From assembly GCA_900770345.1 (NCBI GenBank), contig CAAGKF010000350.1, positions 1-18,536 on the forward strand: DNA of 18,536 nucleotides. Direction: 5' to 3'. The first letter of the stretch is position 1, and the number at the start of each line of letters is the position of its first letter. The translations under genes and the position numbers were made by a program. Positions 1 through 7,933 of this stretch are shown here, piece after piece. The notes beneath the pieces are model-generated. The model was not told the DNA's origin and did not search any database. It saw only the letters and a program-made list of their open reading frames with translations. The DNA is from Lachnospiraceae bacterium. Its GTDB lineage: Bacteria; Bacillota; Clostridia; Lachnospirales; Lachnospiraceae.

Positions 1-2276
1 AGGTTATGCTGATTTAAAATCGCATTCATAACGTCATTATTCTGCGATGACGTAGTAGCCGGAGGCTGTGTCTGCGGCGGCGCCGGTGTCTGCGGCGGTG
101 TTTCCGGAGGCGCTGTCTGCGGCGGTGCTGTCTGAGCAGGAGCCGTCTGTACAGGCACCTGAGATGCCGCTGTCTGAGCAGGTGCTGCCGTCTGCTGTAC
201 AGCTGCCGGACGGGTCTGCTGAGGCTGCGGTCCACGACTGACATAGATCGTGATCTTTGCTCCGTAGCTTACCAGCTGCTGATCCTCAACTCCCGCAGTG
301 CCGGACTGTCTGTTTTCCAGATTTACTCCGTCTGTCTCCATGCGGATAACGTTTCCTGCTCTGGTGTTGCTGTATTCTTCCTTTACAGTAAGCTCAAATC
401 CTGCCTCCAACAAAACTTTCGCAGCTTCATCCTGAGATGTATTGGATACCGGCGGCAGCTGAACCATATGACGTCCCTTGCTGACTGTTACCTCAATGGT
501 ATCTCCTGCCTTGATGACTGTACCTTCCGGCGGATTCTGGATCATAATAGCGCCGTTGGGAACTTCCTCATCATACACCTGTTCCGTGATCTTAAGCTCT
601 ACACCGTATTCTTCCGTATCGGAGAGCATTTCCTGAGCGTCCGCAATCTGCATGCCGGTCAGCTCCGGAACGATCACATCTCTGTCCTCATCCACCTCTT
701 TCAGACCGGTTGAAACCTGAAGAACAACTACCGTTGTATTCTTCTCCACAGATTCGCCGCTCCGCAGTTCAGAGAGTTCGCCCTCTGCCGCGGCATTCCC
801 GGATTTTCCGACGATGGAAGCAATGGTTCCTGCCTGAGCAGGACTCTCTACTTCTTCAATTTCATAGGAAAGCCCCAGCTCCTGGAGAGCCTTCTCCGCA
901 TCTGCCTGCAGCTTGCCGATCAGCTCCGGTATCTGTACGCGCTCCTGCCCACGGCTGACTGTCAGATGAACAACAGACTGTACGGATGTTTCCTGACCGG
1001 TGCCGGGATCCTGCTCCAGAATGCGGCCTGCGATAATCTCATCATTAAAAGCTGCATCCACAAATTCCGGCTGCAGATTGGCGCTGAGGATCGTCTGCTC
1101 TGCCGTTTCCTTCTGCTGATTGATAACATCAGGCACAAAGGCCCTGCCCTTGCCCAGCTTGAACTCCGCCACCTTATCTCCCAACGGTATAACGCCGCTT
1201 ACCAGCAAAGCCATAACCACCAGAAAAACAGCCGCAACAGAGGGAACCAGGATCTTTACCCAGGTGGGCAGGCTTCCCAGATCCTCCTTCGTCAGGATCG
1301 GTTCCACACGCTTTACTTCCGCGGCCTTTAACTCCGCCTCAAAGTCCTCCGCGCTCTGAGTCCTGCACTGGATCTTTACATTCATGGCATTCATCAGAGC
1401 TGTTTCCGTATTTTTATTGATATGAACGCCCAGCCTGGAGGGTTCCTTCACCTCATCCTTTACGCTGCGCTCCATGGCATCCTCCGGCGTAATGCCGGTG
1501 ATCATTTTGTAAAAAGTTGCCGCCAGGGCATAGACATCTGTCCATGGTCCCTGATCACCCCGGCTCCGGTACTGCTCCTCCGGCGCATAGCCCGGCTTAA
1601 TGATAACCGAAAGACTTTTGCTGTGCTGTGTAGTGGCATACCGGGCGGCGCCGAAGTCCAGAAGCTTTACGCTGCCGTCCTTCTGAATATAAATATTGTC
1701 GGGAGCGATGTCTCTGTGGATGATCCCTTCCTTATGGACCACCTTCAGGCCGCGGATCACTGTTTCAATGATGGGAAGAGCCTCTTCCACCGACATTTTC
1801 CCTTCTCTGTCCAGCTTTTCCTTTAGAGACTCGCCGTCCAGATATTCCATTACAATATAAGCCGTGTTATTGGCTTCAAAGCAGTCATAAATATGTACGA
1901 TCTCCGGTACGTTCTGGAACTGGGCCAGCCTTCTGGCCTCATCCACCGTCTTCTTCAAACCGGCCTTAAACTGTTCCTCACTGTCACCGGAATAGATCGT
2001 AACCATCTGCTGCTCCGGCATTCGGGTAGAAAATTCACTGGGCAGATATTCCTTGATGGCTACCTTCTGTTCCAGTACCAGATCATACCCGATATAAGTA
2101 ATTCCGAAGCCTCCGAAGCCCAGAACACGTCCCACCTGATACCGTTTCTTTAAAAGAGAACCGGGAGTGATATGGTACGCCTCCTTTGCAGGCGTACCAT
2201 GAATGTATCCGCAGTACGGGCACACATCGAACTGTTCACTGTAGGTTTCCATGCAGCCCATGCATCGTCTGCTCAT
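1..2276 (-). CDS. Membrane Ser/Thr protein kinase with zinc ribbon and four PASTA repeats (C-terminus outside window)
   Basis: 758 residues are visible and the frame is open at the left edge. Residues 5-22 hold CxxC pairs (C5, C8, C19, C22), a probable zinc ribbon. The kinase domain is about 46-315: glycine loop GFGGFG at 53-58, VAIK lysine K75, HRD 187-189, N194, DFG 207-209, and the activation-segment motif GYAPEEQY. A TM helix lies at about 341-361. Four PASTA repeats follow (about 378-442, 446-523, 534-600, 604-681), then a Pro/Gln/Thr tail (683-745). PASTA kinases such as PrkC and StkP are known to sense muropeptides or lipid II; a cell-wall signal is inferred here. The ATG at 2276 has GGGAGG six bases upstream. 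It is the last gene of the operon in view, 18 bp after the polytopic FHA gene. Unlike standard PrkC it carries an N-terminal zinc ribbon and no prpC/rsgA context is visible, so it is probably a second, specialised PASTA kinase. Confidence 0.93.
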   Translation of the reverse strand, partial: MSRRCMGCMETYSEQFDVCPYCGYIHGTPAKEAYHITPGSLLKKRYQVGRVLGFGGFGITYIGYDLVLEQKVAIKEYLPSEFSTRMPEQQMVTIYSGDSEEQFKAGLKKTVDEARRLAQFQNVPEIVHIYDCFEANNTAYIVMEYLDGESLKEKLDREGKMSVEEALPIIETVIRGLKVVHKEGIIHRDIAPDNIYIQKDGSVKLLDFGAARYATTQHSKSLSVIIKPGYAPEEQYRSRGDQGPWTDVYALAATFYKMITGITPEDAMERSVKDEVKEPSRLGVHINKNTETALMNAMNVKIQCRTQSAEDFEAELKAAEVKRVEPILTKEDLGSLPTWVKILVPSVAAVFLVVMALLVSGVIPLGDKVAEFKLGKGRAFVPDVINQQKETAEQTILSANLQPEFVDAAFNDEIIAGRILEQDPGTGQETSVQSVVHLTVSRGQERVQIPELIGKLQADAEKALQELGLSYEIEEVESPAQAGTIASIVGKSGNAAAEGELSELRSGESVEKNTTVVVLQVSTGLKEVDEDRDVIVPELTGMQIADAQEMLSDTEEYGVELKITEQVYDEEVPNGAIMIQNPPEGTVIKAGDTIEVTVSKGRHMVQLPPVSNTSQDEAAKVLLEAGFELTVKEEYSNTRAGNVIRMETDGVNLENRQSGTAGVEDQQLVSYGAKITIYVSRGPQPQQTRPAAVQQTAAPAQTAASQVPVQTAPAQTAPPQTAPPETPPQTPAPPQTQPPATTSSQNNDVMNAILNQHN
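42..230 (-). repeat. Low-complexity Pro/Gln/Thr/Ala tail of the PASTA kinase
   Basis: This stretch encodes residues 683-745 of the kinase after the fourth PASTA repeat. It is made of degenerate short units such as QTAAP, QTAPP and QTPAP, and at DNA level of repeated CTGTCTGCGGCGG-like words. It is probably an extended, wall-spanning linker outside the cell. The reading frame continues beyond it with ordinary residues (NNDVMNAIL), so another domain or a short end follows off the window. Such tracts often change length between strains. Confidence 0.7.
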
Positions 2277-2294
2277 CCTTTTCCTCCCTGTTGC

Positions 2295-3221
2295 TTAGCT
2301 GAGACGGAACATAATGGACTGATCACCAAGGTAAATGGTGGTACCCTTCGGAAGTGAGGAGTACTGATTTGCCAGAAGGCGCTTGCCGTCTGCGGTATAG
2401 GTTCCGTTGGTAGAATAATCAATTACCCTGTAGGTGTGAGTTGCCGGATCATATTTGATTCCGCAGTGCTTTCTGCTGACCTTTGCTCCGCTGACAATCA
2501 GGTTGCAGGAGGTGGAATCACGGCCGATCACGATCTCGCCTCTTGGCTCAATGTTGATCACAGAACCGCTGTACTGTCCGTTGATTCCAACGATCTGACC
2601 GGACTCTTCCTGTACAGGAGAAGGTGCGGGCGCCGGAGCCGGATGGTTTTCAATCGGTCTGGAAGCCGGTCCGTCATCAATAATACGCTGTCTGTAGGTC
2701 TCATTTTTCTGATAGATTCCCAGTACAAGCATTACAACATTAACGATCAGCAGGAACCACAGTCCGAAGCTTCCGGAAACCTTAACTCCGCTTACAGTAA
2801 TAGGATTGGCCAGCAGATAAATAACACTGGCTGCGTAAATTACCGTATTGACAGCGCTGGCTACGATTGTAACAATTCTGGTTGTACGATCCTGCTTCAG
2901 CATATTCCATACACCCATCATTCCGATCAGGATAAACGGAATCGCAAGCCATGCAAATCCCAGGAACATATATACTCTTACAGGATCAGCTGTACTTCCC
3001 AGATATCCCAAAACGGAAAGCATCCACTGAATAAATGCAAAAAGCTCTGCGCCTGTCACAGGAAATGCAATCTCACTCAGCGCAGAATTTCCTAAGCCGC
3101 TGAAAAAACTCATATAGCTTGTAACCGAAGACAAACTCATGGTCAATGTAAAGAAGGGCAGTACAAAACAGAAAAGACCAAAGAGGCAGATAATAGGTTT
3201 TACAATTTTCGGATTATTCAT
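2295..3221 (-). CDS. Polytopic membrane protein with C-terminal FHA domain
   Basis: 308 aa. The first 170 residues are hydrophobic, with likely TM helices at about 8-28, 83-106, 114-137 and 152-170 and possibly one near 58-74. A proline-rich linker (about 190-205) leads to a cytoplasmic FHA domain (about 208-306). Signature residues are G233-R234, S249-R250, H252 and N272-G273-T274, the usual phosphothreonine-binding set. The lead-in GQIVGINGQYSG closely resembles GQIIGQNGMYAG in the DUF4234-FHA protein of the same operon, so the two FHA tails look related. The membrane part was not recognised as a named family. It starts 2 bp after the stop of the zinc-ribbon FHA gene, with AAGGAGG ten bases before the ATG. 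Probable role (inferred): a membrane dock for phosphorylated partners of the operon's kinases. Confidence 0.88.
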   Translation of the reverse strand: MNNPKIVKPIICLFGLFCFVLPFFTLTMSLSSVTSYMSFFSGLGNSALSEIAFPVTGAELFAFIQWMLSVLGYLGSTADPVRVYMFLGFAWLAIPFILIGMMGVWNMLKQDRTTRIVTIVASAVNTVIYAASVIYLLANPITVSGVKVSGSFGLWFLLIVNVVMLVLGIYQKNETYRQRIIDDGPASRPIENHPAPAPAPSPVQEESGQIVGINGQYSGSVINIEPRGEIVIGRDSTSCNLIVSGAKVSRKHCGIKYDPATHTYRVIDYSTNGTYTADGKRLLANQYSSLPKGTTIYLGDQSIMFRLS

Positions 3222-3223
3222 AA

Positions 3224-3859
3224 TTATTTGTCCTCCTTCTCAAGATCATCCCAGGAAAACTTCTCGCCGCAAAGCGGAACAAACAAAAGCTCTGTCTTTC
3301 CGATGGTAAATCTGTCATAAGGCTGCACCTGCTCATTGTTCAGCACTACCTTGTCGTTCATGTAGAACAGTTCTCTGGAGTCGCCCGGCTGCGCAATAAA
3401 GATACGGCTCTTGGGCTCATAGATCATGATGGCATGACGCTCTCTTGATACGGACGGATCAGAATCCAGAATCACATCCATGCTGGCGGAACGGCCGATA
3501 AAGTTGCGTCCGGACTTTAAGGGGAATCCTTCACCGAAATGGCTTCCGTTTAAGCATACCAGCCAGCCTACAACCGGCTCAGTTCCCATGGTATCGCTGT
3601 AGAAGCTGATGGTCTTTCCTTCATCAGGAAGATGAGCAGCAGCGGAAGCACCTGAAGAAGCGATCTCAATCGCGTCTGTCAGAGCCACCGTCTGGGAATT
3701 GTCGTTGTCAAAAGCCTCTGTTACCATGCTTGCCTGGCTGCCGGTCAAAGCTACCGTTACACCGTCATCAACAGGCTGTACGGAAGAATTGCAGTGCGGG
3801 CATGATGCGTATTTGTCGGCATCATAAAAGTGACCGTTATTACATCTCGTTAAATTCAT
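3224..3859 (-). CDS. Zinc-ribbon FHA-domain protein
   Basis: 211 aa from the chosen ATG at 3859. An ATG two codons upstream (3865) is only 2 bases from the AGGAGG, while the one at 3859 is 8 bases from it, so the latter is preferred. The N-terminus has C6, H10, C20 and C23 (CNNGHFYD, then CPHC), a probable zinc-binding knuckle. A linker rich in Asp, Ser, Thr and Ala (about 26-90) contains the motif TVALT twice (35-39 and 57-61). The FHA domain covers about 95-195, with G122-R123, S138-R139 and H142. The usual NG of the last loop is replaced by N168-D169, so affinity may differ. No TM is seen, so it is probably a cytosolic reader. By analogy with GarA/OdhI, where a phosphorylated N-terminal threonine is bound by the protein's own FHA, the TVALT motifs could be kinase sites; that is inference. 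It lies 25 to 31 bp after the pseudokinase gene. Confidence 0.88.
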   Translation of the reverse strand: MNLTRCNNGHFYDADKYASCPHCNSSVQPVDDGVTVALTGSQASMVTEAFDNDNSQTVALTDAIEIASSGASAAAHLPDEGKTISFYSDTMGTEPVVGWLVCLNGSHFGEGFPLKSGRNFIGRSASMDVILDSDPSVSRERHAIMIYEPKSRIFIAQPGDSRELFYMNDKVVLNNEQVQPYDRFTIGKTELLFVPLCGEKFSWDDLEKEDK

Positions 3860-3865
3860 ATTCAT

Positions 3866-3873
3866 TTCCTCCT
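3866..3873 (-). promoter_or_regulatory. Ribosome binding site that decides the start of the zinc-ribbon FHA gene
   Basis: AGGAGG and neighbouring bases lie just before two in-frame ATG codons (3865 and 3859). Spacing is about 2 bases to the first and about 8 to the second, which favours 3859 as the real start. Confidence 0.6.
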
Positions 3874-3890
3874 GGTTTCTTTTTATATAT

Positions 3891-5033
3891 CTATAAGGCC
3901 CGTAGCCCTATTTTCTCTTCTGCTCCGCTTTCCTTCTTCGCTTCCTCCGAAGATTCCTGCGGCAACTCCGCCTCCGAAGCTGTGGCCGTTCCGTCTCCCT
4001 GCTTTGTCATCTTTCCTTTCAGAAGCAGGCCTGCGGCCGCTCCCGTTCCGATGGCCAGTATAAGAACAATACCTATGATCAGAATCAGTTTTTCTTTGCT
4101 CAGCCTGTCAAAAAATCCGCTTTCTTTTCTCTGTCCTCTCCAGGAGCCTCCCCCCAAGCGCACCGTAGTGTGGTGCTGCCCCGTATCGGAAAAAGCCTCT
4201 TTTAACTCTCTGGCACTGACATTCAGCTGATTCTTCTGCTGATCATCCAGTATATATCGGAGCATTTCGATCTGCTGCTGGCTCATCTCTGTCCCCAGCT
4301 TTCCCAGTTCTCTGGAAAGTCCCTTTTTACCGGGCTGATAGTATTCACCAAGAGCAAGGGTGCAGAACAGCTCCGTCACCGACCGGATATCCTTTCTCTG
4401 ACTCATGCCGGTGCTCTCCATGGGCCGGCGCTGGCCTCCCAGAATAACACCATCATTCAGGCAGTAGATCTGTTCGGGACGCACGCCTCCAAAATAAAGC
4501 TTTGCGCTGTGGCATTTATCCAAAGCTGTCAAAAGGTCAATAAACAGTGTCTGCGCTCCGGAAATCTCCATCCTTACGCCGCCTGTATTCACCCTGGCTG
4601 CCTCCGGAAGATACTGACATATGATATAGGCCGTACCATTCTCAGCAAAGGTACTGTACACTGTCAGAATATCTTTTTCTTTATAAAGGCGGATCAGCTG
4701 CCTTCCCACCTCTATGAACTCCCGGATCTCCTGTTCAAAACCGGCCTGATCCTCCTCTGATACTTCCACTTCTCCGTTCATAAAACGGCGGCAGTGGGGC
4801 TGTATGTAAAGCTCTCTGATCAATACCTTTCTCTTAAACAGCTCATCCCAGCCAATATATACGATCTCGCTGTCATCCTGAGACTTGCAGCAGCCGACGA
4901 TATACCGCCGCTGTATAATAGTCCCAGGCACCAGGCAGTCCTCCTGCCCCTGCTGACCGTCAACATATCCGCAGCAGGGGCAGCTGTTCTGCCTGTCTGA
5001 ATATTCCTCCATGCAATTCAGGCAACGTTTCAT
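3891..5033 (-). CDS. Membrane-anchored pseudokinase with zinc ribbon
   Basis: 380 aa. It begins with the same zinc ribbon as the kinases (C4, C7, C18, C21), followed by a kinase-like region at about 40-282. Aligned by eye with its neighbours, the glycine loop is lost (CCKSQDDS at 48-55). The VAIK lysine is R73 (VLIREL). HRD is replaced by F181-G182-G183, the metal-binding Asn by Q188, and DFG by GGQ around 199-201. Fold landmarks remain: the YIGWD strand, the TAYIICQYL hinge region, RPEQIY in the catalytic-loop position, and the KDIRSVTEL helix equivalent to WTDVYAL. A TM helix spans about 316-336, leaving only about 44 residues outside, rich in Glu, Lys and Ser. It sits 9 bp after the DUF4234-FHA gene with AGGAG before the ATG. 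Likely a scaffold or allosteric partner of the active kinases; no catalytic activity is expected. Confidence 0.85.
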   Translation of the reverse strand: MKRCLNCMEEYSDRQNSCPCCGYVDGQQGQEDCLVPGTIIQRRYIVGCCKSQDDSEIVYIGWDELFKRKVLIRELYIQPHCRRFMNGEVEVSEEDQAGFEQEIREFIEVGRQLIRLYKEKDILTVYSTFAENGTAYIICQYLPEAARVNTGGVRMEISGAQTLFIDLLTALDKCHSAKLYFGGVRPEQIYCLNDGVILGGQRRPMESTGMSQRKDIRSVTELFCTLALGEYYQPGKKGLSRELGKLGTEMSQQQIEMLRYILDDQQKNQLNVSARELKEAFSDTGQHHTTVRLGGGSWRGQRKESGFFDRLSKEKLILIIGIVLILAIGTGAAAGLLLKGKMTKQGDGTATASEAELPQESSEEAKKESGAEEKIGLRAL

Positions 5034-5042
5034 AAATCTCCT

Positions 5043-5930
5043 TTATTTCAGCAGGAATGTCTGCTGGCTCTGTCCTAAGATGATTTTCGTACCCGCTGTT
5101 ACGGCTACTTCTCTGTCCTTCTCCAGCTTTCTGCCATTTCCCAGGAACGTTCCGTTGGTAGAAAGATCCGTAACAAAGTACATCTGATCCACGGAGCTGA
5201 AGCGGATGCGGCAGTGTCTTCTGCTGACTGCATTGTCCTCCACTACCAGATTGCTCATAGTGCCGTCTCTGCCGATCAGGATGGAATCTCCGTCCTTAAT
5301 ATCGATGCTGACTCCAGCATACATTCCGTTCTGTCCGATGATCTGTCCGGCTTTTACTGCCATGGTGGCACTGTTGTCGGCAAACCCGGGATTCGGCTGA
5401 CTCTGCGGATTCTTCTTTACGTTCTCACCAAAGCGTCCTGCCGCACCGCGCATTTTATCCGCCATTGCCTTACCCTTCTTCTGAATACCGTCAGTAATGT
5501 CAGGAGCTGCCGGCGCCGCTCCCGCGCCTACCCTGGTGTTATGGGCAGTCGCCAGCTCATTCAGGTTATCGATCATAATGAATGTGCGTACACATCCCAG
5601 CATACCGAAGGTGAAGATACCCAGAACACCAAGTACCAGATAGAAAATACCGTTTTCCTTGATCTCTATCCCATAGCGTTTTCCGCATTCCTGCATCTGA
5701 TTTCCCTGACAGTAATACCAGTAATGCATGTAGCTTCCGCAGGTAAGGACATAAAGTATCAGCCAAACAATAAAATGAGGTGTTCCCCTTTTCCTCATTC
5801 CTGCGCCGATATACATCTCACCCAGGTCGTCCATTACCTTCCACCAGAAATAAATGGCATAAATTCCGCAGGTCACTGCCGACAGCAGAATATAGAGCAG
5901 CATGCTCCTGTCTTCTTTCACTCTTCTCAT
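5043..5930 (-). CDS. DUF4234-like membrane protein with C-terminal FHA domain
   Basis: 295 aa. The N-terminal part (about 8-125) has three hydrophobic segments (10-28, 52-73, 94-115). Its AVTCGIYAIYFWWK and VLTCGSYMHYWYY motifs are typical of DUF4234, a membrane family of unknown function. A polar linker (130-185) leads to an FHA domain at about 194-293, with G220-R221, S236-R237-R238-H239 and N259-G260-T261 all intact. The FHA lead-in matches that of the polytopic FHA protein downstream. Topology probably places the FHA in the cytoplasm. The gene follows the kinase-SBP gene by 17 bp with a purine-rich SD (AAGAAGGG) before the ATG. Role inferred: a membrane receptor for phosphothreonine proteins made by the operon's kinases. 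The FHA call is very secure; DUF4234 is recognised from motif memory. Confidence 0.9.
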   Translation of the reverse strand: MRRVKEDRSMLLYILLSAVTCGIYAIYFWWKVMDDLGEMYIGAGMRKRGTPHFIVWLILYVLTCGSYMHYWYYCQGNQMQECGKRYGIEIKENGIFYLVLGVLGIFTFGMLGCVRTFIMIDNLNELATAHNTRVGAGAAPAAPDITDGIQKKGKAMADKMRGAAGRFGENVKKNPQSQPNPGFADNSATMAVKAGQIIGQNGMYAGVSIDIKDGDSILIGRDGTMSNLVVEDNAVSRRHCRIRFSSVDQMYFVTDLSTNGTFLGNGRKLEKDREVAVTAGTKIILGQSQQTFLLK

Positions 5931-5947
5931 ACCCTTCTTTTCCTTTC

Positions 5948-7933
5948 CTAAAAGTCATACTCACTTAATTTCTCCCCCAAACCGCTCATGGTGGCATTCA
6001 GGGATTCGTAGGTGGCAAATGCCTTTCTGTTTACCGGAAGGCCATCCTTGCCCCGGACACACAGCTCCAGCTGCGCCCGCTCCGACAGCATGTAATAGAT
6101 CATCCGGCAGGCAGCAGCCTGCACCTCCGGCGCCGACTGTCCGTTGACACTCCAAAGATTAGAAAAGGAACCATAGGTCAGATCTCCCCCATAGGTCTGA
6201 TCCAGTATCCTCATCTGATAGATGCCGGCCATATCCTCCTGCACCTGACGAAAATCAGATGTATCAGAAAGATAATAGGCTGTTTTCTTCTCCCGGAAAG
6301 CCTGGTAGCCGTCTGCGCTGCTTTCATTCTGCAGAAGCCCGGCAGCTTCAGCGCCGGCTCCGGCCATTTCCAGAATCTCCAGATAGCGTCCGCTGACGGT
6401 GTAGCTGTACACTCCGTCCGCCTTAAGATCCTCCGCCCCTTCCAGTGCAGCAGGAAGCTCCGCTATCATCTGGTTTCCGTAAATCACGGGTACCTCAAGG
6501 CTGAGAGGGATCTGCTTCTTTTCCGGGAAATAGGTCTCATACTGATCCAGGAAATAGTAATCTCCCTGCTCCTCCGGCGGAACCACCGATGTCAGGTCAG
6601 CCAGCTTCTCTGTCACAGTTCCATCCAGATCAGAGCTGTCAAACAGATCCGGCCCGTTTCCTTCCTTCAGCGCTTTCTCAAGAAGCTCTTCATACTCTTC
6701 CTCCGGCACATACCGGACATCCAGGCTGATCTGGCTGTTGTTGCTCCGGAATTCAGAGATCATGGTCTCAAAGGAAGAGCCGGTATCCTGTCCCTCCTCA
6801 GAAGGCACCCATACCAGTACCTGAGCCGGAGCAAGTCTTGCCTCCATCGCTTTCTTCTGGTACACGCCAAAGCAAATGCCCGCGGCTGCGCATATGGAAG
6901 CGGCAATCAGCCCCATGCACAGCCTTCTGCGCTTCTTTCTGCGTTTTAATTCCCCCTGGTCATCCAATACCGGCTTATCGCTGGTCAGAGCCTGGCTGAA
7001 TTCGTCCACATTGCGGAAGCGCAGCTGCCAGTCAAGAGCCATCGCTCTTTTAATGGCATTGTTGATATCATCCGGTATATCGGGATTCAGTTCCCTGGGA
7101 GCAATAAGAGTATCCTCGATCTGGCGGTTCACTGACTCCTCCGGCATAGTGCCGGTCAGCGAACGATACATCACTGCACCAACGGCATAAATATCTGTCC
7201 ATGGACCCTGACGGCTCTTGCTCCGGTACTGTTCCGGAGGCGCATAACCGGGCTTCAGAATGATGGACATCGTCTTCTCTTCTTCTCCGGTTGTAAATCT
7301 GGCCGCACCGAAATCGATCAGCTTGATGCGTCCGTCTGCACAGATGAATATATTATCCGGGCTGATATCCCGGTGGATGATCTTATTCCTGTGGATCTCC
7401 TTCAGAGCCGAAAGCACGGCCTGAACCACTCCTACGGCCGTATCCACATCAACTTTTCCGCCGCAGTCCGCTATGTATTTTTTATAGGAAATACCGTCCA
7501 GAAACTCCATGGCAATGTAAGCCGTGTGGTTTTCCTCAAAAAAGTCATGCACATGAACGATGTTGGGATGGGTACTGAATTTCGCCATATTCCGGGCTTC
7601 ATCCAGAAAACGCGTCTTTCCGTTCAGAAACTCCTGTTTGCGCTTGCCGGAATAAATGATCACATCCTTCTCCCCCGGTATGCGGTTTACAATGCCGTTT
7701 GGATAAAATTCCTTGATAGCCAGCATCTTGCTCAGTGTGCTGTCCCAGGCACGATAGGTAACGCCAAAACCGCCGAAGCCCAGCACCGTCCCGATAATAT
7801 AGCGGTTTGCCAGAATCATCCCCGGATGAAGATGGTAGGCTTCCCTTGGAGGAGTCCCCTTCACAAAACCGCAGTGAGGACAGATATCGAACTGATCATC
7901 GTATGTCTTCATACAATTTAAACAAAGTCCCAT
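5948..7933 (-). CDS. Membrane Ser/Thr kinase with extracellular solute-binding-protein-like domain
   Basis: 661 aa. A zinc ribbon (C4, C7, C18, C21) precedes a kinase domain at about 45-315. Catalytic residues are complete: GFGGFG 52-57, K74, H187-R188-D189, N194, D207-F208-G209, and GYAPPEQY in the activation segment. A basic stretch (330-338) precedes the single TM helix (about 338-357), consistent with the kinase inside. Residues 370-661 resemble family-1 extracellular solute-binding proteins: VLVWVPSEEG at the first strand, a YVPEEEYEELLEKAL segment, GNGPDLF, IPLSLEVPVIYGN, and a C-terminal segment with LSERAQLEL and GLPVNRKA. The fusion suggests that ligand binding outside controls phosphorylation inside; the ligand is unknown. 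The stop of the PP2C gene abuts this ATG (TAAATG), with AGGAGG inside the PP2C end. Kinase-region spacing is nearly identical to that of the PASTA kinase. Confidence 0.92.
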   Translation of the reverse strand: MGLCLNCMKTYDDQFDICPHCGFVKGTPPREAYHLHPGMILANRYIIGTVLGFGGFGVTYRAWDSTLSKMLAIKEFYPNGIVNRIPGEKDVIIYSGKRKQEFLNGKTRFLDEARNMAKFSTHPNIVHVHDFFEENHTAYIAMEFLDGISYKKYIADCGGKVDVDTAVGVVQAVLSALKEIHRNKIIHRDISPDNIFICADGRIKLIDFGAARFTTGEEEKTMSIILKPGYAPPEQYRSKSRQGPWTDIYAVGAVMYRSLTGTMPEESVNRQIEDTLIAPRELNPDIPDDINNAIKRAMALDWQLRFRNVDEFSQALTSDKPVLDDQGELKRRKKRRRLCMGLIAASICAAAGICFGVYQKKAMEARLAPAQVLVWVPSEEGQDTGSSFETMISEFRSNNSQISLDVRYVPEEEYEELLEKALKEGNGPDLFDSSDLDGTVTEKLADLTSVVPPEEQGDYYFLDQYETYFPEKKQIPLSLEVPVIYGNQMIAELPAALEGAEDLKADGVYSYTVSGRYLEILEMAGAGAEAAGLLQNESSADGYQAFREKKTAYYLSDTSDFRQVQEDMAGIYQMRILDQTYGGDLTYGSFSNLWSVNGQSAPEVQAAACRMIYYMLSERAQLELCVRGKDGLPVNRKAFATYESLNATMSGLGEKLSEYDF

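Noticed and set aside
26..244. Arg-rich open frame on the minus strand
   Set aside because: It is an out-of-frame reading of the low-complexity PQT tail of the PASTA kinase; its composition (Arg/Leu/His repeats) is what that repeat gives when shifted.
1..2276. Identification as the standard housekeeping prkC gene
   Set aside because: The zinc ribbon, the neighbours and the absence of prpC/rsgA next to it argue for a separate kinase; the symbol was not assigned.
468..3095. Plus-strand open frames opposite the PASTA kinase and the polytopic FHA gene
   Set aside because: They lie antisense to clear domain-bearing genes, have no good SD and show no recognisable motif.
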